Below the pieces are notes generated by a model. It ran no database searches, was not told where the DNA came from, and saw only the letters and a program-made list of their open reading frames with translations. Below are positions 21,222 to 30,847 of a stretch of 64,000 bases of DNA, piece after piece (the first letter of the stretch is position 1; each line of letters starts with the position of its first letter). Position numbers and translations under genes: made by a program. Origin of the DNA: Pseudomonas sp. ADAK18 (GTDB taxonomy: Bacteria > Pseudomonadota > Gammaproteobacteria > Pseudomonadales > Pseudomonadaceae); assembly GCF_012935695.1 (NCBI RefSeq), contig NZ_CP052859.1, positions 4,691,001 through 4,755,000 of the forward strand. The letters are read 5' to 3'.

Positions 21222-24200
21222 TTGTCCAACGTCACAACGCCCACTCCCCTGCGCGCCGCGAATATTGCGCCGGGAGCGCCCCTGCACGGTACCCTCAAGG
21301 GCGCATTGGCGACGCTGGTCTTGATGCTGCTCGCGTTATTGTTCTGGCAACTGCTGGACCAGTTACAGCAGAGCCAGAAGAACCAGCAGCAATACACCAT
21401 CGACTACAGCGCCGACCTGGCCGAACAAATCAGCCTGAACATGGCCCTGAGTGCGCAGATCGCCCTCAACCTGCTGCCCATCGTCGAGCAGCCACGCAGT
21501 ACTGAACAGCAACTAGCACTGATGCGCACCTTGCAACGCTCGCTGCCGGAACTGCGCAGTGTTGCCCTACTCGCCCCCAGCGGCGCGATGCTTAGTGATA
21601 GCGCCAATGACAGCCAGGACAGTGCCTGGCTGGCAGAGCTGGTCAAGCGCAGCCACGCCCAGTCCTATTATTTGAGCAACAACAACGATGGCACCGTCAT
21701 CTACATGTTGCTCAATCAGCCCAGCGGCGGGGACAAGGTGTACTGGGCCTTGCGTCTGGCGCCTAACTACTTAGCCAACCTGACCCGCCAGGATGGCCTG
21801 GGCCAGCGGCCAATGTGGGTCGTTGAAAACCGCCTGAACCACCGGGTCGTCAGCCGCGACAATGGCATGCCAGCCCAATGGGCTACGGCGCTGACCCCGG
21901 ACGAATTGAACAAGAGCGTCTTGGTCACGCCCCTGAGCAAAAGCGACTGGCAGTTACGCGGCCTGTTTGATCGCGCCGCCGTGCTGGAACAACTGCTGCC
22001 GGCCTTTATTGGCAAATGCCTGCTGGGTTTGGCGTTTTCCCTGGTCCCGTTGATCGTCCTGCTGAACATGCGCCGTCGCCAGCGCCAGGTCCACGAGGGG
22101 CGCCGCCGCTATCAGGATATTTTCGAAGGCACCGGCGTGGCGTTGTGCGTGCTTGACCTCTCAGGCCTGCCGACCTACTTCGACAAGGCCCGCGTGCAAA
22201 CTCGCGAGCAACTGCAGGATTGGCTGCAAAACAGCCCGGAACAGCGCCAGCAACTGCTCAAGGAGCTGCGCATTACCGAAATCAACCAGGTGGCGGTGCG
22301 TCTGCTCAATGTGGCGTCTTGCGAACAGGCCTGGGAACGACTGATTGACGGCTGCCCGCTGAACCCCACCGCCATCGGCTATCAACTGCTCGAGGCAGTT
22401 CTGACCCAGCAGAAACAACTGGAGATGGAGATCCAGCTCAGCGATATCGACGGCCACGATCAGTACCTGTGGCTGGTGATGCGCCTGCCGGAAGAACAGC
22501 ACGACTATAAAGCGGTCATCCTCAGCATCAGCGACATCACCAGCCGCAAGCTGATCGAGTTGTCGCTGGTCGAGCGCGAAGGTTTCTGGTCGGACGTGGT
22601 GCGTACCGTGCCCGACCACCTGTATGTGCAGGACGTGATCAGCCAGCGGATGATTTTCAGCAATCACCATCTGGGACACACCTTGGGTTACAACAAGCCC
22701 GAGTTGCAGCAGATGGGCGAGTACTTCTGGGAAATCCTGCTGCATCCCGACGACGCCCAGCATTACCACGACCTGCGCCAGCAGCAGCGTGAAAACGGCT
22801 ACTTCAGCCAACTGCAATGCCAACTGCGCTTCCGCCACCGCAACAATCAATGGCGACGCTTTGATATCCGCGAACAGGCCCTGGCCCGGGACAAATCCGA
22901 CCAGGTCACGCGCATTATTGGCGTGGCCAAGGACGTCACTGACCAGATCGAAGCCAGCGAGTCCCTGCGCGACAGCGAACAGCGCTACCGCATGCTCGCG
23001 GAAAGCATCAGCGACGTGATTTGCTCCACTGACAGTCAATTGGCCCTCAACTATGTCAGCCCCTCGGTCAATGCGGTGCTGGGCTATGACGTGGATTGGA
23101 TCTTCAAGAACGGCTGGCAATCGATCATCGCCAACCCTCAGCAACTGACAGGTATCTACACCCTGGTGGAGCAGGTCAGCCGCTCTCTGGGTGACCCCAT
23201 GGCTCTGGCCAAACTGCGCGATGCGGTGCAAACCCAGCTGTTTCTGTTCGACTGCCTGCGGGCCGATGGACGCAAGGTGCCCATCGAACTGCGGCTGGTG
23301 CTGGTGTGGGATGAACATGGCGCCTTCGAAGGCATCCTGGGTGTCGGTCGTGATATCAGCCAGCAGCGCCGCGCCGAGAAAGACCTGCGTATGGCGGCCA
23401 CCGTATTCGAGCACTCCACGTCGGCGATCCTGATCACCGACCCGGCCGGCTACATTGTCCAGGCCAACGAAGCGTTCAGCCGCGTCAGCGGTTATGCAGT
23501 GGCGGATGTGCTGGATCAACTGCCGAACATGCTCACCGTCGACGAGCAGCAGGAAGCTCATCTGCGTTACGTGCTCAAGCAACTGCACCAGCACAGTACC
23601 TGGGAAGGTGAGGTCTGGCTCAAGCGCCGTAACGGCGAGCATTACCCGGCCTGGGTCGGTATCACCGCCGTGTTCGATGACGAAGGCGACCTGGCCAGTT
23701 ATGTGTGTTTCTTCAGCGATATCAGCGAGCGCAAGGCCAGCGAGCAGCGCATCCACCGTCTGGCCTACTACGACGCCCTGACCCACCTGCCCAACCGCAC
23801 ACTGTTCCAGGACCGCCTGCACACCGCGTTGCAGTCGGCGGAACGCCAGAAGTCCTGGGTGGTGCTGATGTTCCTCGACCTGGACCGCTTCAAACCGATC
23901 AACGACTCCCTGGGCCACGCCGCCGGCGACCGCATGCTCAAGGAAATGGCCACCCGCCTGCTGGGTTGTGTGGCGGAAGACGACACCGTGGCGCGCATGG
24001 GCGGCGACGAGTTCACCTTGCTCCTGCAACCGCGGGTCAGCCGCGAAATGGCGCTGAACCGGGCGATTCACGTGGCCGAGCAAATCCTCGCCAGCCTGGT
24101 GAAACCGTTCGTGCTGGAAGGCCGCGAGTTCTTTGTCACCGCCAGTATCGGCATTGCCTTGAGCCCTCAGGACGGCAACGAACTGAGCCAATTGATGAAG

Positions 24201-25073
24201 AACGCCGATACCGCGATGTATCACGCCAAGGAGCGCGGCAAGAACAACTTCCAGTTCTATCAGGCGGATATGAACGCCAGCGCCCTGGAGCGCCTGGAAC
24301 TGGAAAGCGACCTGCGCCATGCCCTGGACCAGAACGAATTCGTGCTCTATTACCAGCCGCAATTCAGCGGCGACGGTAAACGCCTGACCGGCGCCGAAGC
24401 CTTGCTGCGCTGGCGCCATCCGCGCCGCGGGCTGGTGCCACCAGGAGATTTCATTCCGGTGCTGGAAGAACTTGGCTTGGTGGTTGATGTGGGCGACTGG
24501 GTGATCAGCGAAGCCTGTCGCCAACTCAAGACCTGGCACCAGAACAAGGTGCGAGTGCCCAAGGTCTCGGTGAATATTTCTGCCCGGCAGTTCTCCGACG
24601 GCCAACTGGGCACACGCATTGCCACCATCCTCAAGGACACCGGCCTGCCGCCAGCGTGCCTGGAGCTGGAGCTGACCGAAAGTATCCTGATGCGCGAAGT
24701 CAACGAAGCGATGCAGATCCTCGCCAGCCTGAAAAACCTCGGCCTGAGCATTGCAGTAGACGACTTTGGCACCGGTTATTCATCGCTGAACTACCTCAAG
24801 CAGTTCCCGATCGATGTGCTGAAAATCGACCGCACCTTTGTCGATGGCCTACCGTCCGGCGAGCAGGACGCGCAGATCGCCCGGGCGATTATCGCCATGG
24901 CCCACAGCCTGAACCTGGCGGTGATCGCCGAAGGCGTGGAAACCCATGAGCAGTTGGACTTCCTGCGTGAGCATGGTTGCGACGAAGTGCAGGGCTACCT
25001 GTTCGGGCGGCCGATGCCGGCGAATCGGTTTGAGGTGCAGTTCAGCAATGATGCACTGTTCATGTTTGACTGA
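21222..25073 (+). CDS. morA: Motility regulator MorA, dual GGDEF/EAL sensor
   Basis: A membrane sensor that controls c-di-GMP and, in P. putida and P. aeruginosa, flagellar timing and biofilm. The 1283 residues hold TM1 (about 24-45), a periplasmic sensor, TM2 (about 258-280), several PAS/PAC units (about 440-850), a GGDEF domain with intact RMGGDEF, and an EAL domain with [11 protein letters not shown] and [10 protein letters not shown]. The RxxD inhibitory site before GGDEF is lost (AEDD), so cyclase feedback inhibition is doubtful. The start is TTG at 21222 with AGGA at 21211. The location directly before glyA matches P. aeruginosa morA (PA4601-PA4602, recalled). Confidence 0.92.
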   Translation: MSNVTTPTPLRAANIAPGAPLHGTLKGALATLVLMLLALLFWQLLDQLQQSQKNQQQYTIDYSADLAEQISLNMALSAQIALNLLPIVEQPRSTEQQLALMRTLQRSLPELRSVALLAPSGAMLSDSANDSQDSAWLAELVKRSHAQSYYLSNNNDGTVIYMLLNQPSGGDKVYWALRLAPNYLANLTRQDGLGQRPMWVVENRLNHRVVSRDNGMPAQWATALTPDELNKSVLVTPLSKSDWQLRGLFDRAAVLEQLLPAFIGKCLLGLAFSLVPLIVLLNMRRRQRQVHEGRRRYQDIFEGTGVALCVLDLSGLPTYFDKARVQTREQLQDWLQNSPEQRQQLLKELRITEINQVAVRLLNVASCEQAWERLIDGCPLNPTAIGYQLLEAVLTQQKQLEMEIQLSDIDGHDQYLWLVMRLPEEQHDYKAVILSISDITSRKLIELSLVEREGFWSDVVRTVPDHLYVQDVISQRMIFSNHHLGHTLGYNKPELQQMGEYFWEILLHPDDAQHYHDLRQQQRENGYFSQLQCQLRFRHRNNQWRRFDIREQALARDKSDQVTRIIGVAKDVTDQIEASESLRDSEQRYRMLAESISDVICSTDSQLALNYVSPSVNAVLGYDVDWIFKNGWQSIIANPQQLTGIYTLVEQVSRSLGDPMALAKLRDAVQTQLFLFDCLRADGRKVPIELRLVLVWDEHGAFEGILGVGRDISQQRRAEKDLRMAATVFEHSTSAILITDPAGYIVQANEAFSRVSGYAVADVLDQLPNMLTVDEQQEAHLRYVLKQLHQHSTWEGEVWLKRRNGEHYPAWVGITAVFDDEGDLASYVCFFSDISERKASEQRIHRLAYYDALTHLPNRTLFQDRLHTALQSAERQKSWVVLMFLDLDRFKPINDSLGHAAGDRMLKEMATRLLGCVAEDDTVARMGGDEFTLLLQPRVSREMALNRAIHVAEQILASLVKPFVLEGREFFVTASIGIALSPQDGNELSQLMKNADTAMYHAKERGKNNFQFYQADMNASALERLELESDLRHALDQNEFVLYYQPQFSGDGKRLTGAEALLRWRHPRRGLVPPGDFIPVLEELGLVVDVGDWVISEACRQLKTWHQNKVRVPKVSVNISARQFSDGQLGTRIATILKDTGLPPACLELELTESILMREVNEAMQILASLKNLGLSIAVDDFGTGYSSLNYLKQFPIDVLKIDRTFVDGLPSGEQDAQIARAIIAMAHSLNLAVIAEGVETHEQLDFLREHGCDEVQGYLFGRPMPANRFEVQFSNDALFMFD

Positions 25074-25097
25074 GATTCTGTAGTGGTGCTGATGGCC

Positions 25098-25174
25098 TCA
25101 TCGCAGGCAAGCCTGCTCCCACACTTGAATGTGTTCGCAAATCAAAATGTGGGAGCTGGCTTGCCTGCGATGAG
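25098..25174. repeat. REPIN, GGCTTGCCTGCGATAG class
   Basis: Arms CTCATCGCAGGCAAGCCTGC and TGTGGGAGCTGGCTTGCCTG..TGAG are separated by about 20 bp. It lies between the morA stop and glyA. Confidence 0.88.
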
Positions 25175-25303
25175 GTCCGCGCAAACACCACCCATCCGCA
25201 GATGAGCCCCACTTGTCCGCGACATGATGTCCTTTCATATGCCATCTAAAACCCATTGGGTTAGAATGCGCTTCTTTTCTGCCCCCGATCCTTGAGGACC
25301 GCC

Positions 25304-26557
25304 ATGTTCAGCCGTGATTTGACTATTGCCAAGTACGACGCCGATCTCTTTGCCGCCATGGAGCAAGAAGCTCAGCGCCAGGAAGAGCACATTGAGCTGA
25401 TCGCTTCGGAAAACTACACCAGCCCCGCCGTGATGGAGGCTCAAGGTTCGGTTCTGACCAATAAGTACGCCGAAGGTTATCCGGGCAAGCGTTACTACGG
25501 CGGTTGCGAGTTCGTCGATATCGTTGAGCAGCTTGCAATCGACCGCGCCAAGGAACTGTTCGGCGCCGATTACGCCAACGTTCAGCCACACGCTGGCTCC
25601 CAAGCCAACAGCGCCGTTTACCTGGCCCTGCTGCAAGGCGGCGACACCATCCTGGGCATGAGCCTGGCCCACGGCGGTCACCTGACCCACGGTGCCAGCG
25701 TTTCCTCCTCCGGCAAGCTGTACAACGCCGTTCAATACGGTATCGATGCCAACGGCCTGATCGACTACGACGAAGTCGAGCGCCTGGCGGTCGAGCACAA
25801 GCCGAAAATGATCGTGGCCGGTTTCTCTGCCTACTCGCAGATCCTGGATTTCCCACGCTTCCGTGAAATCGCAGACAAAGTTGGCGCCTACCTGTTCGTC
25901 GACATGGCCCACGTGGCCGGTCTGGTTGCCGCTGGCGTCTACCCGAACCCGGTGCCATTCGCTGACGTAGTGACCACCACCACCCACAAGACCCTGCGCG
26001 GTCCACGTGGCGGCCTGATCCTGGCTCGTGCCAACGCCGAGATCGAGAAGAAGCTGAACTCCGCCGTATTCCCAGGCGCTCAAGGTGGCCCGCTGGAGCA
26101 CGTAATCGCCGCTAAAGCGATCTGCTTCAAAGAAGCACTGCAGCCTGAGTTCAAGACCTACCAGCAACAAGTGGTGAAAAACGCCAAGGCCATGGCCGGT
26201 GTATTCATCGAGCGCGGTTTTGACGTGGTTTCCGGCGGTACTGAAAACCACCTGTTCCTGCTGTCGCTGATCAAGCAGGACATCTCCGGTAAAGACGCTG
26301 ACGCCGCTCTGGGCCGCGCCTTCATCACCGTGAACAAGAACTCGGTACCGAACGACCCACGTTCGCCGTTCGTCACCTCCGGCCTGCGCTTCGGCACCCC
26401 GGCTGTGACCACTCGTGGCTTCAAGGAAGCAGAGTGCAAGGAACTGGCTGGCTGGATCTGCGACATCCTGGCTGACCTGAATAACGAAGCCGTGATCGAT
26501 GCTGTTCGTGAGAAGGTCAAGGCCATCTGCAAGAAGCTGCCGGTGTACGGCGCTTGA
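25304..26557 (+). CDS. glyA: Serine hydroxymethyltransferase
   Basis: A PLP enzyme converting serine and tetrahydrofolate to glycine and methylene-THF. The 417-residue protein shows [34 protein letters not shown], the PLP-binding [14 protein letters not shown] (Schiff-base Lys after TTTTH) and the C-terminal [16 protein letters not shown]. The start at 25304 ([15 protein letters not shown]) is preceded by GAGGA at 25294-25298, which overlaps an upstream in-frame ATG at 25292 that is rejected. It is followed by a strong terminator. Pseudomonads commonly carry more than one glyA copy; this is the morA-linked one. Confidence 0.96.
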   Translation: MFSRDLTIAKYDADLFAAMEQEAQRQEEHIELIASENYTSPAVMEAQGSVLTNKYAEGYPGKRYYGGCEFVDIVEQLAIDRAKELFGADYANVQPHAGSQANSAVYLALLQGGDTILGMSLAHGGHLTHGASVSSSGKLYNAVQYGIDANGLIDYDEVERLAVEHKPKMIVAGFSAYSQILDFPRFREIADKVGAYLFVDMAHVAGLVAAGVYPNPVPFADVVTTTTHKTLRGPRGGLILARANAEIEKKLNSAVFPGAQGGPLEHVIAAKAICFKEALQPEFKTYQQQVVKNAKAMAGVFIERGFDVVSGGTENHLFLLSLIKQDISGKDADAALGRAFITVNKNSVPNDPRSPFVTSGLRFGTPAVTTRGFKEAECKELAGWICDILADLNNEAVIDAVREKVKAICKKLPVYGA

Positions 26558-26573
26558 TTGCAGTTGTTTGAAT

Positions 26574-26606
26574 AAAAAGCCCGGCTCAAGAGCCGGGCTT
26601 TTTTAT
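26574..26606 (+). terminator. glyA intrinsic terminator
   Basis: AAGCCCGGCTC and GAGCCGGGCTT form an 11-bp stem around AA, followed by TTTTTT. Confidence 0.95.
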
Positions 26607-26646
26607 GCCTGAAACCTCTGCACCTTCAACCTGAAATGCTATCAAC

Positions 26647-26735
26647 TGTGGGAGCTGGCTTGCCTGCGATGGCGGCCTTTCAGTTGATAGGTCTGTGGCT
26701 GACACACCGCTATCGCAGGCAAGCCAGCTCCCACA
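26647..26735. repeat. REPIN, GGCTTGCCTGCGATAG class
   Basis: TGTGGGAGCTGGCTTGCCTG from 26647 and the inverse arm ending CAGCTCCCACA at 26735, with spacer TTTCAGTTG...GACACACCGC like that of the 52619 copy. It lies between convergent glyA and yjiA. Confidence 0.9.
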
Positions 26736-26752
26736 ATTGAGCGCGTTTCAAG

Positions 26753-27712
26753 TCAGGATTGGTGAACCCGCGCAAAACCCTCGCGAATCTTCTCCTCGGG
26801 TAATTCGTCGGCAATAAACACGATCACACTTTCCCGTGTGTCGCCCTCAGCCCACTCAGTGTCCCAGTCAAACCCGTAAAGCTTGAGCACGCCCTGAAAC
26901 ACCATGCGCCGCTCTTCCCCGGCGATGTTCAACACACCCTTGTAGCGCAGCAGCTGTTTGCCGTGGTCTTCCAGCAATTCGTTCATGAACTCACTGAGCC
27001 GGTCGATATCCAGCGGCTGGTCAGTGCGCAACACCAGACTGGAAATCCGGTCGATGGAGGGCGCCTTGCTCACCGGCCGCAGGCTCATACCTGCGTTCAG
27101 GTTGAAACCACGTACATCCAGCAACTCGGCCAGGTCGATCTTGCCGTGCTCCACCACCCGAATCGGCGCCCGGCGGTTGATGCGGGTCAAGCGCTCGCTG
27201 AGGGCGTCAAACGTGACGTCGTCCACCAGATCGCGCTTGCTCACCAGCAGCCGATCGGCGAATCCGATTTGCGCTTGGGCGATGGTCTGGGTCAGGTGGT
27301 GCTCGGCGTGGGCCGCGTCCACCAGGGTAATGATGCCGTCGAGGATATAGCGCTCGCGCAGTTCTTCATCAATGAAAAAGGTCTGGGCCACGGGGGCCGG
27401 ATCGGCAAGACCAGTGCACTCGATCACCAGGCGGTCGAAGGCAATCTCACCGCTGTCCAGGCGCTCCAGCAACAGGTACAGGGCCTTGGTCAGGTCGGTG
27501 TGGATGGTGCAGCAGACGCAGCCGTTGGACAGCGTCATGACTTGCACCGGCTCGTCGCCCAACAGTTGGGTGTCGATACCGGCGTCGCTGAATTCGTTTT
27601 CGATCACGGCGATTTTCAAGCCGTGTTCAGCCTTGAGCAGGTGGCGCAACAAGGTGGTCTTGCCAGCACCGAGAAAGCCGCTGAGGACGGTGACGGGAAT
27701 GGGAGAGGACAA
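26753..27712 (-). CDS. yjiA: CobW/COG0523 GTPase YjiA
   Basis: A metal-linked G3E GTPase. The 319 residues show P-loop GFLGAGKTTLLRHLL, the metal-binding CVCC within LSNGCVCCTIHTDL, and G-motif VIECTGLADPAPVAQTFF, aligning throughout with E. coli YjiA. The start is taken as TTG at 27712 (L/M-SSPIPVTVLSGFLG), because the AAGGAG Shine-Dalgarno lies at 27722-27727; an in-frame ATG at 27754 would put that site inside the gene. It lies downstream of ybdD and cstA, the order seen in P. aeruginosa and mirrored by yjiA-yjiX-btsT in E. coli, so a role in metal supply tied to that transporter is a reasonable inference. Confidence 0.9.
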   Translation of the reverse strand: MSSPIPVTVLSGFLGAGKTTLLRHLLKAEHGLKIAVIENEFSDAGIDTQLLGDEPVQVMTLSNGCVCCTIHTDLTKALYLLLERLDSGEIAFDRLVIECTGLADPAPVAQTFFIDEELRERYILDGIITLVDAAHAEHHLTQTIAQAQIGFADRLLVSKRDLVDDVTFDALSERLTRINRRAPIRVVEHGKIDLAELLDVRGFNLNAGMSLRPVSKAPSIDRISSLVLRTDQPLDIDRLSEFMNELLEDHGKQLLRYKGVLNIAGEERRMVFQGVLKLYGFDWDTEWAEGDTRESVIVFIADELPEEKIREGFARVHQS

Positions 27713-27760
27713 AAAAGAAGTCTCCTTTCTGATGAAATAACTGAAGGAACACAAACCAAA

Positions 27761-27847
27761 TGTGGGAGCTGGCTTGCCTGCGATGCAGACAACCCGGTCT
27801 TTCAGTCAGACCGAGGTGATGCTATCGCAGGCAAGCCAGCTCCCACA
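27761..27847. repeat. REPIN, GGCTTGCCTGCGATAG class
   Basis: TGTGGGAGCTGGCTTGCCTG from 27761 and inverse arm CAGGCAAGCCAGCTCCCACA to 27847. It is the only copy placed between genes likely to form an operon (ybdD and yjiA). Confidence 0.9.
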
Positions 27848-27894
27848 TAAAGCCCTGCTCCCACAGGGGAACTGCGTTAACCCGGGTTACCGGG

Positions 27895-28092
27895 TTAGCA
27901 GCACTTGGGCCCACCCTTGCCGCCGTAACGGGCTTCCTGGCGTTCGCGGAAGAACGCCTTGTAGTCCATCATCGGCTTGTCCGGGTGTTTGGTTTGCATA
28001 TGCTCGACGTAGTTGTCGTAGTCGGGCATGCCGACCATCAGGCGCGCGGCCTGACCGAGGTATTTACCGAGGCGACTGATGTCATTGAACAT
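27895..28092 (-). CDS. ybdD: YbdD/YjiX family small protein
   Basis: The 65-residue protein begins [32 protein letters not shown] and ends in a glycine and cysteine tail (GGKGGPKCC), the family signature. It accompanies CstA/BtsT-type transporters and is needed for transport in E. coli homologues, but its mechanism is unknown. It starts 15 bp after the cstA stop with a GAGGA Shine-Dalgarno. An AACCCGG/CCGGGTT hairpin at 27879-27896 overlaps its stop codon and could limit readthrough to yjiA. Confidence 0.92.
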   Translation of the reverse strand: MFNDISRLGKYLGQAARLMVGMPDYDNYVEHMQTKHPDKPMMDYKAFFRERQEARYGGKGGPKCC

Positions 28093-28107
28093 GATTGCAA
28101 TCCTCTA

Positions 28108-30174
28108 TCAAGCGTCCGGGATGGCCTGGTATGGCGCTTCTTTATCCGTACGTTCCTTTTTGCCCCAGGCGGCAATGCCGACCTTGAGCGCATAGAACAG
28201 GATGCTGAATACCACGAACAGGAACAGCCCCGTCAGCGTTGCGTTGGTGTAAGCGTTCCAGATCACGTGTTGCATCTGGTCGATATTCTTGGCCGGAGCC
28301 AAGATCTGGCCGCTGGCCAGGGCATCGCTGTACTTCTTGGCAAGCGACAGAAAACCGATCGCCGGGTTGGCGTCGAACAGCTTGATGAAGCCTGCGGTCA
28401 CGGTGCAGATCAGCAGCCAGACAGCCGGCAGCATGGTCACCCAGATGTAGCGCTGGCGCTTCATTTTGATCAGCACAACGGTGGCGAGCATCAGTGCGAT
28501 ACCGGCCAGCATCTGGTTGGAGATACCGAACAGCGGCCACAAGGTGTTGATGCCGCCGAGTGGGTCGATCACGCCTTGGTACAGCAGGTAACCCCACATC
28601 GCCACACAACCTGCGGTAGCGATCAGGTTGGCCGTCCAGGACTCGGTACGCTTGAGCGCCGGCACGAAGGAGCCGAGCAAATCCTGAAGCATGAAGCGAC
28701 CGGCACGAGTACCGGCATCCACTGCAGTAAGGATGAACAACGCTTCGAACAGGATCGCAAAGTGGTACCAGAATGCCATGGTGTTTTCACCCGGCAGCAC
28801 GCTGTGCAGGATCTGCGCGATACCGACCGCCAGGGTCGGCGCACCGCCGGCACGGGCCAGGATGGTGGTTTCACCGATGTCATGCGCCACTGCCTGCAAC
28901 GCTTCCGGGGTAATCGCAAAACCCCAACTGCTGACAGTTTGCGCAACGGTCACCACGTCGGCGCCAACAATGGCGGCCGGGCTGTTCATGGCGAAGTACA
29001 CGCCTGGCTCGATCACCGAAGCGGCAACCATCGCCATGATGGCCACGAACGACTCCATCAACATGCCGCCATAACCGATGTAACGGGCGTGCCCTTCACT
29101 GGCCAGCAACTTGGGCGTGGTGCCCGAGGCGATCAGTGCGTGGAAACCCGAGACCGCGCCACAGGCGATAGTGATGAACAAGAACGGGAACAGGCCGCCC
29201 TTCCACACCGGGCCGGTGCCATCGATAAACTGGGTCAGCGCCGGCATTTTAAGGTCGGGCATGGTCACCAGGATGCCAATCGCCAGGGCGATGATGGTGC
29301 CGATTTTCAGGAAAGTAGACAGGTAGTCACGTGGCGCGAGGATCAGCCACACCGGCAACACGGCAGCAACAAAGCCATAACCCACAAGCATCCAGGTGAT
29401 CTGGATCCCGGTGAAGCTGAAAGCCTTGGCCCACACCGGGTCAGCGGCAATCTGCCCGCCCAGCCAGATCGAGCCCAGCAGCAACAGCACGCCGACAATC
29501 GAGATTTCGCCGATGCGCCCAGGTCGGATGTAGCGCATATAAATGCCCATGAACATCGCGATCGGGATGGTTGCCATCACCGTGAAAATGCCCCACGGGC
29601 TTTCGGCCAGGGCCTTGACCACAATCAGCGCCAGCACCGCGAGGATGATGATCATGATCAGGAAGCAGCCAAACAGCGCGATGGTCCCGGGAATGCGGCC
29701 CATTTCTTCGCGAACCATGTCACCCAGGGAACGTCCATTGCGACGAGTGGACAGGAACAGGACCATAAAGTCTTGCACCGCACCGGCCAGCACCACGCCG
29801 GCAATCAGCCACAACGTACCCGGCAGATACCCCATCTGCGCCGCCAATACCGGCCCGACCAAAGGACCTGCGCCGGCAATCGCCGCGAAGTGGTGACCGA
29901 AAAGAATGTGTTTGTTGGTCGGCACATAGTCCAGACCGTCGTTATTGAGCACGGCGGGGGTAGCCCGCATTGGATCGAGCTGCATCACATTGTTAGCGAT
30001 GAACAGGCTGTAGTAACGGTACGCAACCAGATAAATGGCCACTGCCGCGACCACAATCCACAAGGCGTTGATCGCCTCTCCGCGACGCAATGCCACTACG
30101 CCAAGGGCGCACGCTCCTACGATTGCCAGCAGCAGCCAGGGTAAATGGCGTAGCAGGCTATTATTATTTTTCAT
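28108..30174 (-). CDS. cstA: Carbon starvation protein CstA-type transporter
   Basis: A 688-residue integral membrane protein of the CstA/BtsT family, with more than 15 hydrophobic segments. Characteristic stretches are FGHHFAAIAGAGPLVGPVLAAQMGYLPG near the N-terminus and GVAMWGYLLYQGVIDPLGGINTLWPLFGISNQMLAGIAL near the C-terminus. Family members import pyruvate or peptides; the substrate here is not determined, though pseudomonad CstA is usually discussed for peptide or pyruvate uptake. The gene heads cstA-ybdD-yjiA. Its start has no strong Shine-Dalgarno (GGCTGGAATATAAAA precedes ATG). Confidence 0.93.
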   Translation of the reverse strand: MKNNNSLLRHLPWLLLAIVGACALGVVALRRGEAINALWIVVAAVAIYLVAYRYYSLFIANNVMQLDPMRATPAVLNNDGLDYVPTNKHILFGHHFAAIAGAGPLVGPVLAAQMGYLPGTLWLIAGVVLAGAVQDFMVLFLSTRRNGRSLGDMVREEMGRIPGTIALFGCFLIMIIILAVLALIVVKALAESPWGIFTVMATIPIAMFMGIYMRYIRPGRIGEISIVGVLLLLGSIWLGGQIAADPVWAKAFSFTGIQITWMLVGYGFVAAVLPVWLILAPRDYLSTFLKIGTIIALAIGILVTMPDLKMPALTQFIDGTGPVWKGGLFPFLFITIACGAVSGFHALIASGTTPKLLASEGHARYIGYGGMLMESFVAIMAMVAASVIEPGVYFAMNSPAAIVGADVVTVAQTVSSWGFAITPEALQAVAHDIGETTILARAGGAPTLAVGIAQILHSVLPGENTMAFWYHFAILFEALFILTAVDAGTRAGRFMLQDLLGSFVPALKRTESWTANLIATAGCVAMWGYLLYQGVIDPLGGINTLWPLFGISNQMLAGIALMLATVVLIKMKRQRYIWVTMLPAVWLLICTVTAGFIKLFDANPAIGFLSLAKKYSDALASGQILAPAKNIDQMQHVIWNAYTNATLTGLFLFVVFSILFYALKVGIAAWGKKERTDKEAPYQAIPDA

Positions 30175-30317
30175 TTTTATATTCCAGCCAGGGTGGACAG
30201 AAAGAAAGCCATCCCGAGTTTAGCGCTACTGGCTTTAAAGACCACCCCCCTACGTTGGTCTAGAGCCTTGCCGGGGGCGAAAAAAGCAGAAAAAACTGCC
30301 CCATGATGGCGCAGGGC

Positions 30318-30336
30318 TACAATCCCTTTATCCACA
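30318..30336 (+). promoter_or_regulatory. Likely mapZ -10 with an overlapping consensus DnaA box
   Basis: TACAAT at 30318-30323 is a good -10 (the -35 is poor). TTATCCACA at 30328-30336, a perfect DnaA box, falls on the predicted transcription start, 13 bp before the ATG. The two sites overlap the expected initiation zone; occurrence by chance is possible. Confidence 0.4.
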
Positions 30337-30348
30337 GAGGGTTTCACC

Positions 30349-30717
30349 ATGAGCGAGCAGCCTTCAGATCGTCGTCGTTTCCGGCGCATTGCCTTCGATG
30401 CCAGGACCGAACTTGGGCAAAACGGCCAGGTATGGACGGTGCAATTAGTGGATTTGTCGCTCAAGGGTTTGTTGGTGCGCAAGCCGCAGCCGTGGCTGGG
30501 TGATGGTGCAGAGCCGTTCGATGTGGATATTCATCTCGACGAGACCACCGATGTAAAAATGCAGGTTCGGCTGACCCATGATGATCACAGGCAGTTAGGG
30601 TTTGTTTGCGAACATATCGACCTGGACTCGATCAGCCATTTGCGGCGGCTGATCGAGCTGAACCTCGGGGATCAGGCAGAACTTGAGCGAGAGTTGGGTG
30701 CATTGCTGGAGACTTAG
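30349..30717 (+). CDS. mapZ: PilZ domain c-di-GMP receptor, MapZ-like
   Basis: A 122-residue single PilZ domain protein. The RxxxR c-di-GMP motif is seen in RRRFRRIAFDAR and the D/NxSxxG motif in DLSLKGLLV. The C-terminal CEHIDLDSISHLRRLIELNLGD is nearly identical to recalled P. aeruginosa PA4608 (MapZ), which binds the CheR1 methyltransferase and reduces chemotaxis signalling at high c-di-GMP. Position between cstA and radA is also the same. With MorA 5 kb away, the region holds two parts of the c-di-GMP motility circuit. The start opens MSEQPSDRRRF, after a weak GAGGG. Confidence 0.88.
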   Translation: MSEQPSDRRRFRRIAFDARTELGQNGQVWTVQLVDLSLKGLLVRKPQPWLGDGAEPFDVDIHLDETTDVKMQVRLTHDDHRQLGFVCEHIDLDSISHLRRLIELNLGDQAELERELGALLET

Positions 30718-30733
30718 GTATCAACCTAAATCA

Positions 30734-30827
30734 ATGTGGGAGCCGGGCTTGCCCGCGATAGCGGTGTGTCAGTTGGCATCTCTATCAACTGATATACCGC
30801 TATCGCGGGCAAGCCCGGCTCCCACAT
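30734..30827. repeat. REPIN, GGGCTTGCCCGCGATAG variant
   Basis: AATGTGGGAGCCGGGCTTGC from 30734, with a perfect inverse arm to 30827. It lies between convergent mapZ and radA. Confidence 0.9.
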
Positions 30828-30847
30828 GGGTTTTGCGGCGTTTCTGA

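Noticed and set aside
22161..24605. 814-codon open frame antisense to morA
   Set aside because: A shadow of GC-rich third positions; no domain or start site, while the sense frame is a complete MorA.
26647..27847. Two nearby repeat pairs that might be taken for a short CRISPR array
   Set aside because: The repeats are inverted REPIN arms, not direct repeats with unique spacers, and no cas genes are present.
27985..30144. 719-codon open frame antisense to cstA
   Set aside because: His/Gln-rich translation typical of an antisense shadow of membrane protein codons.
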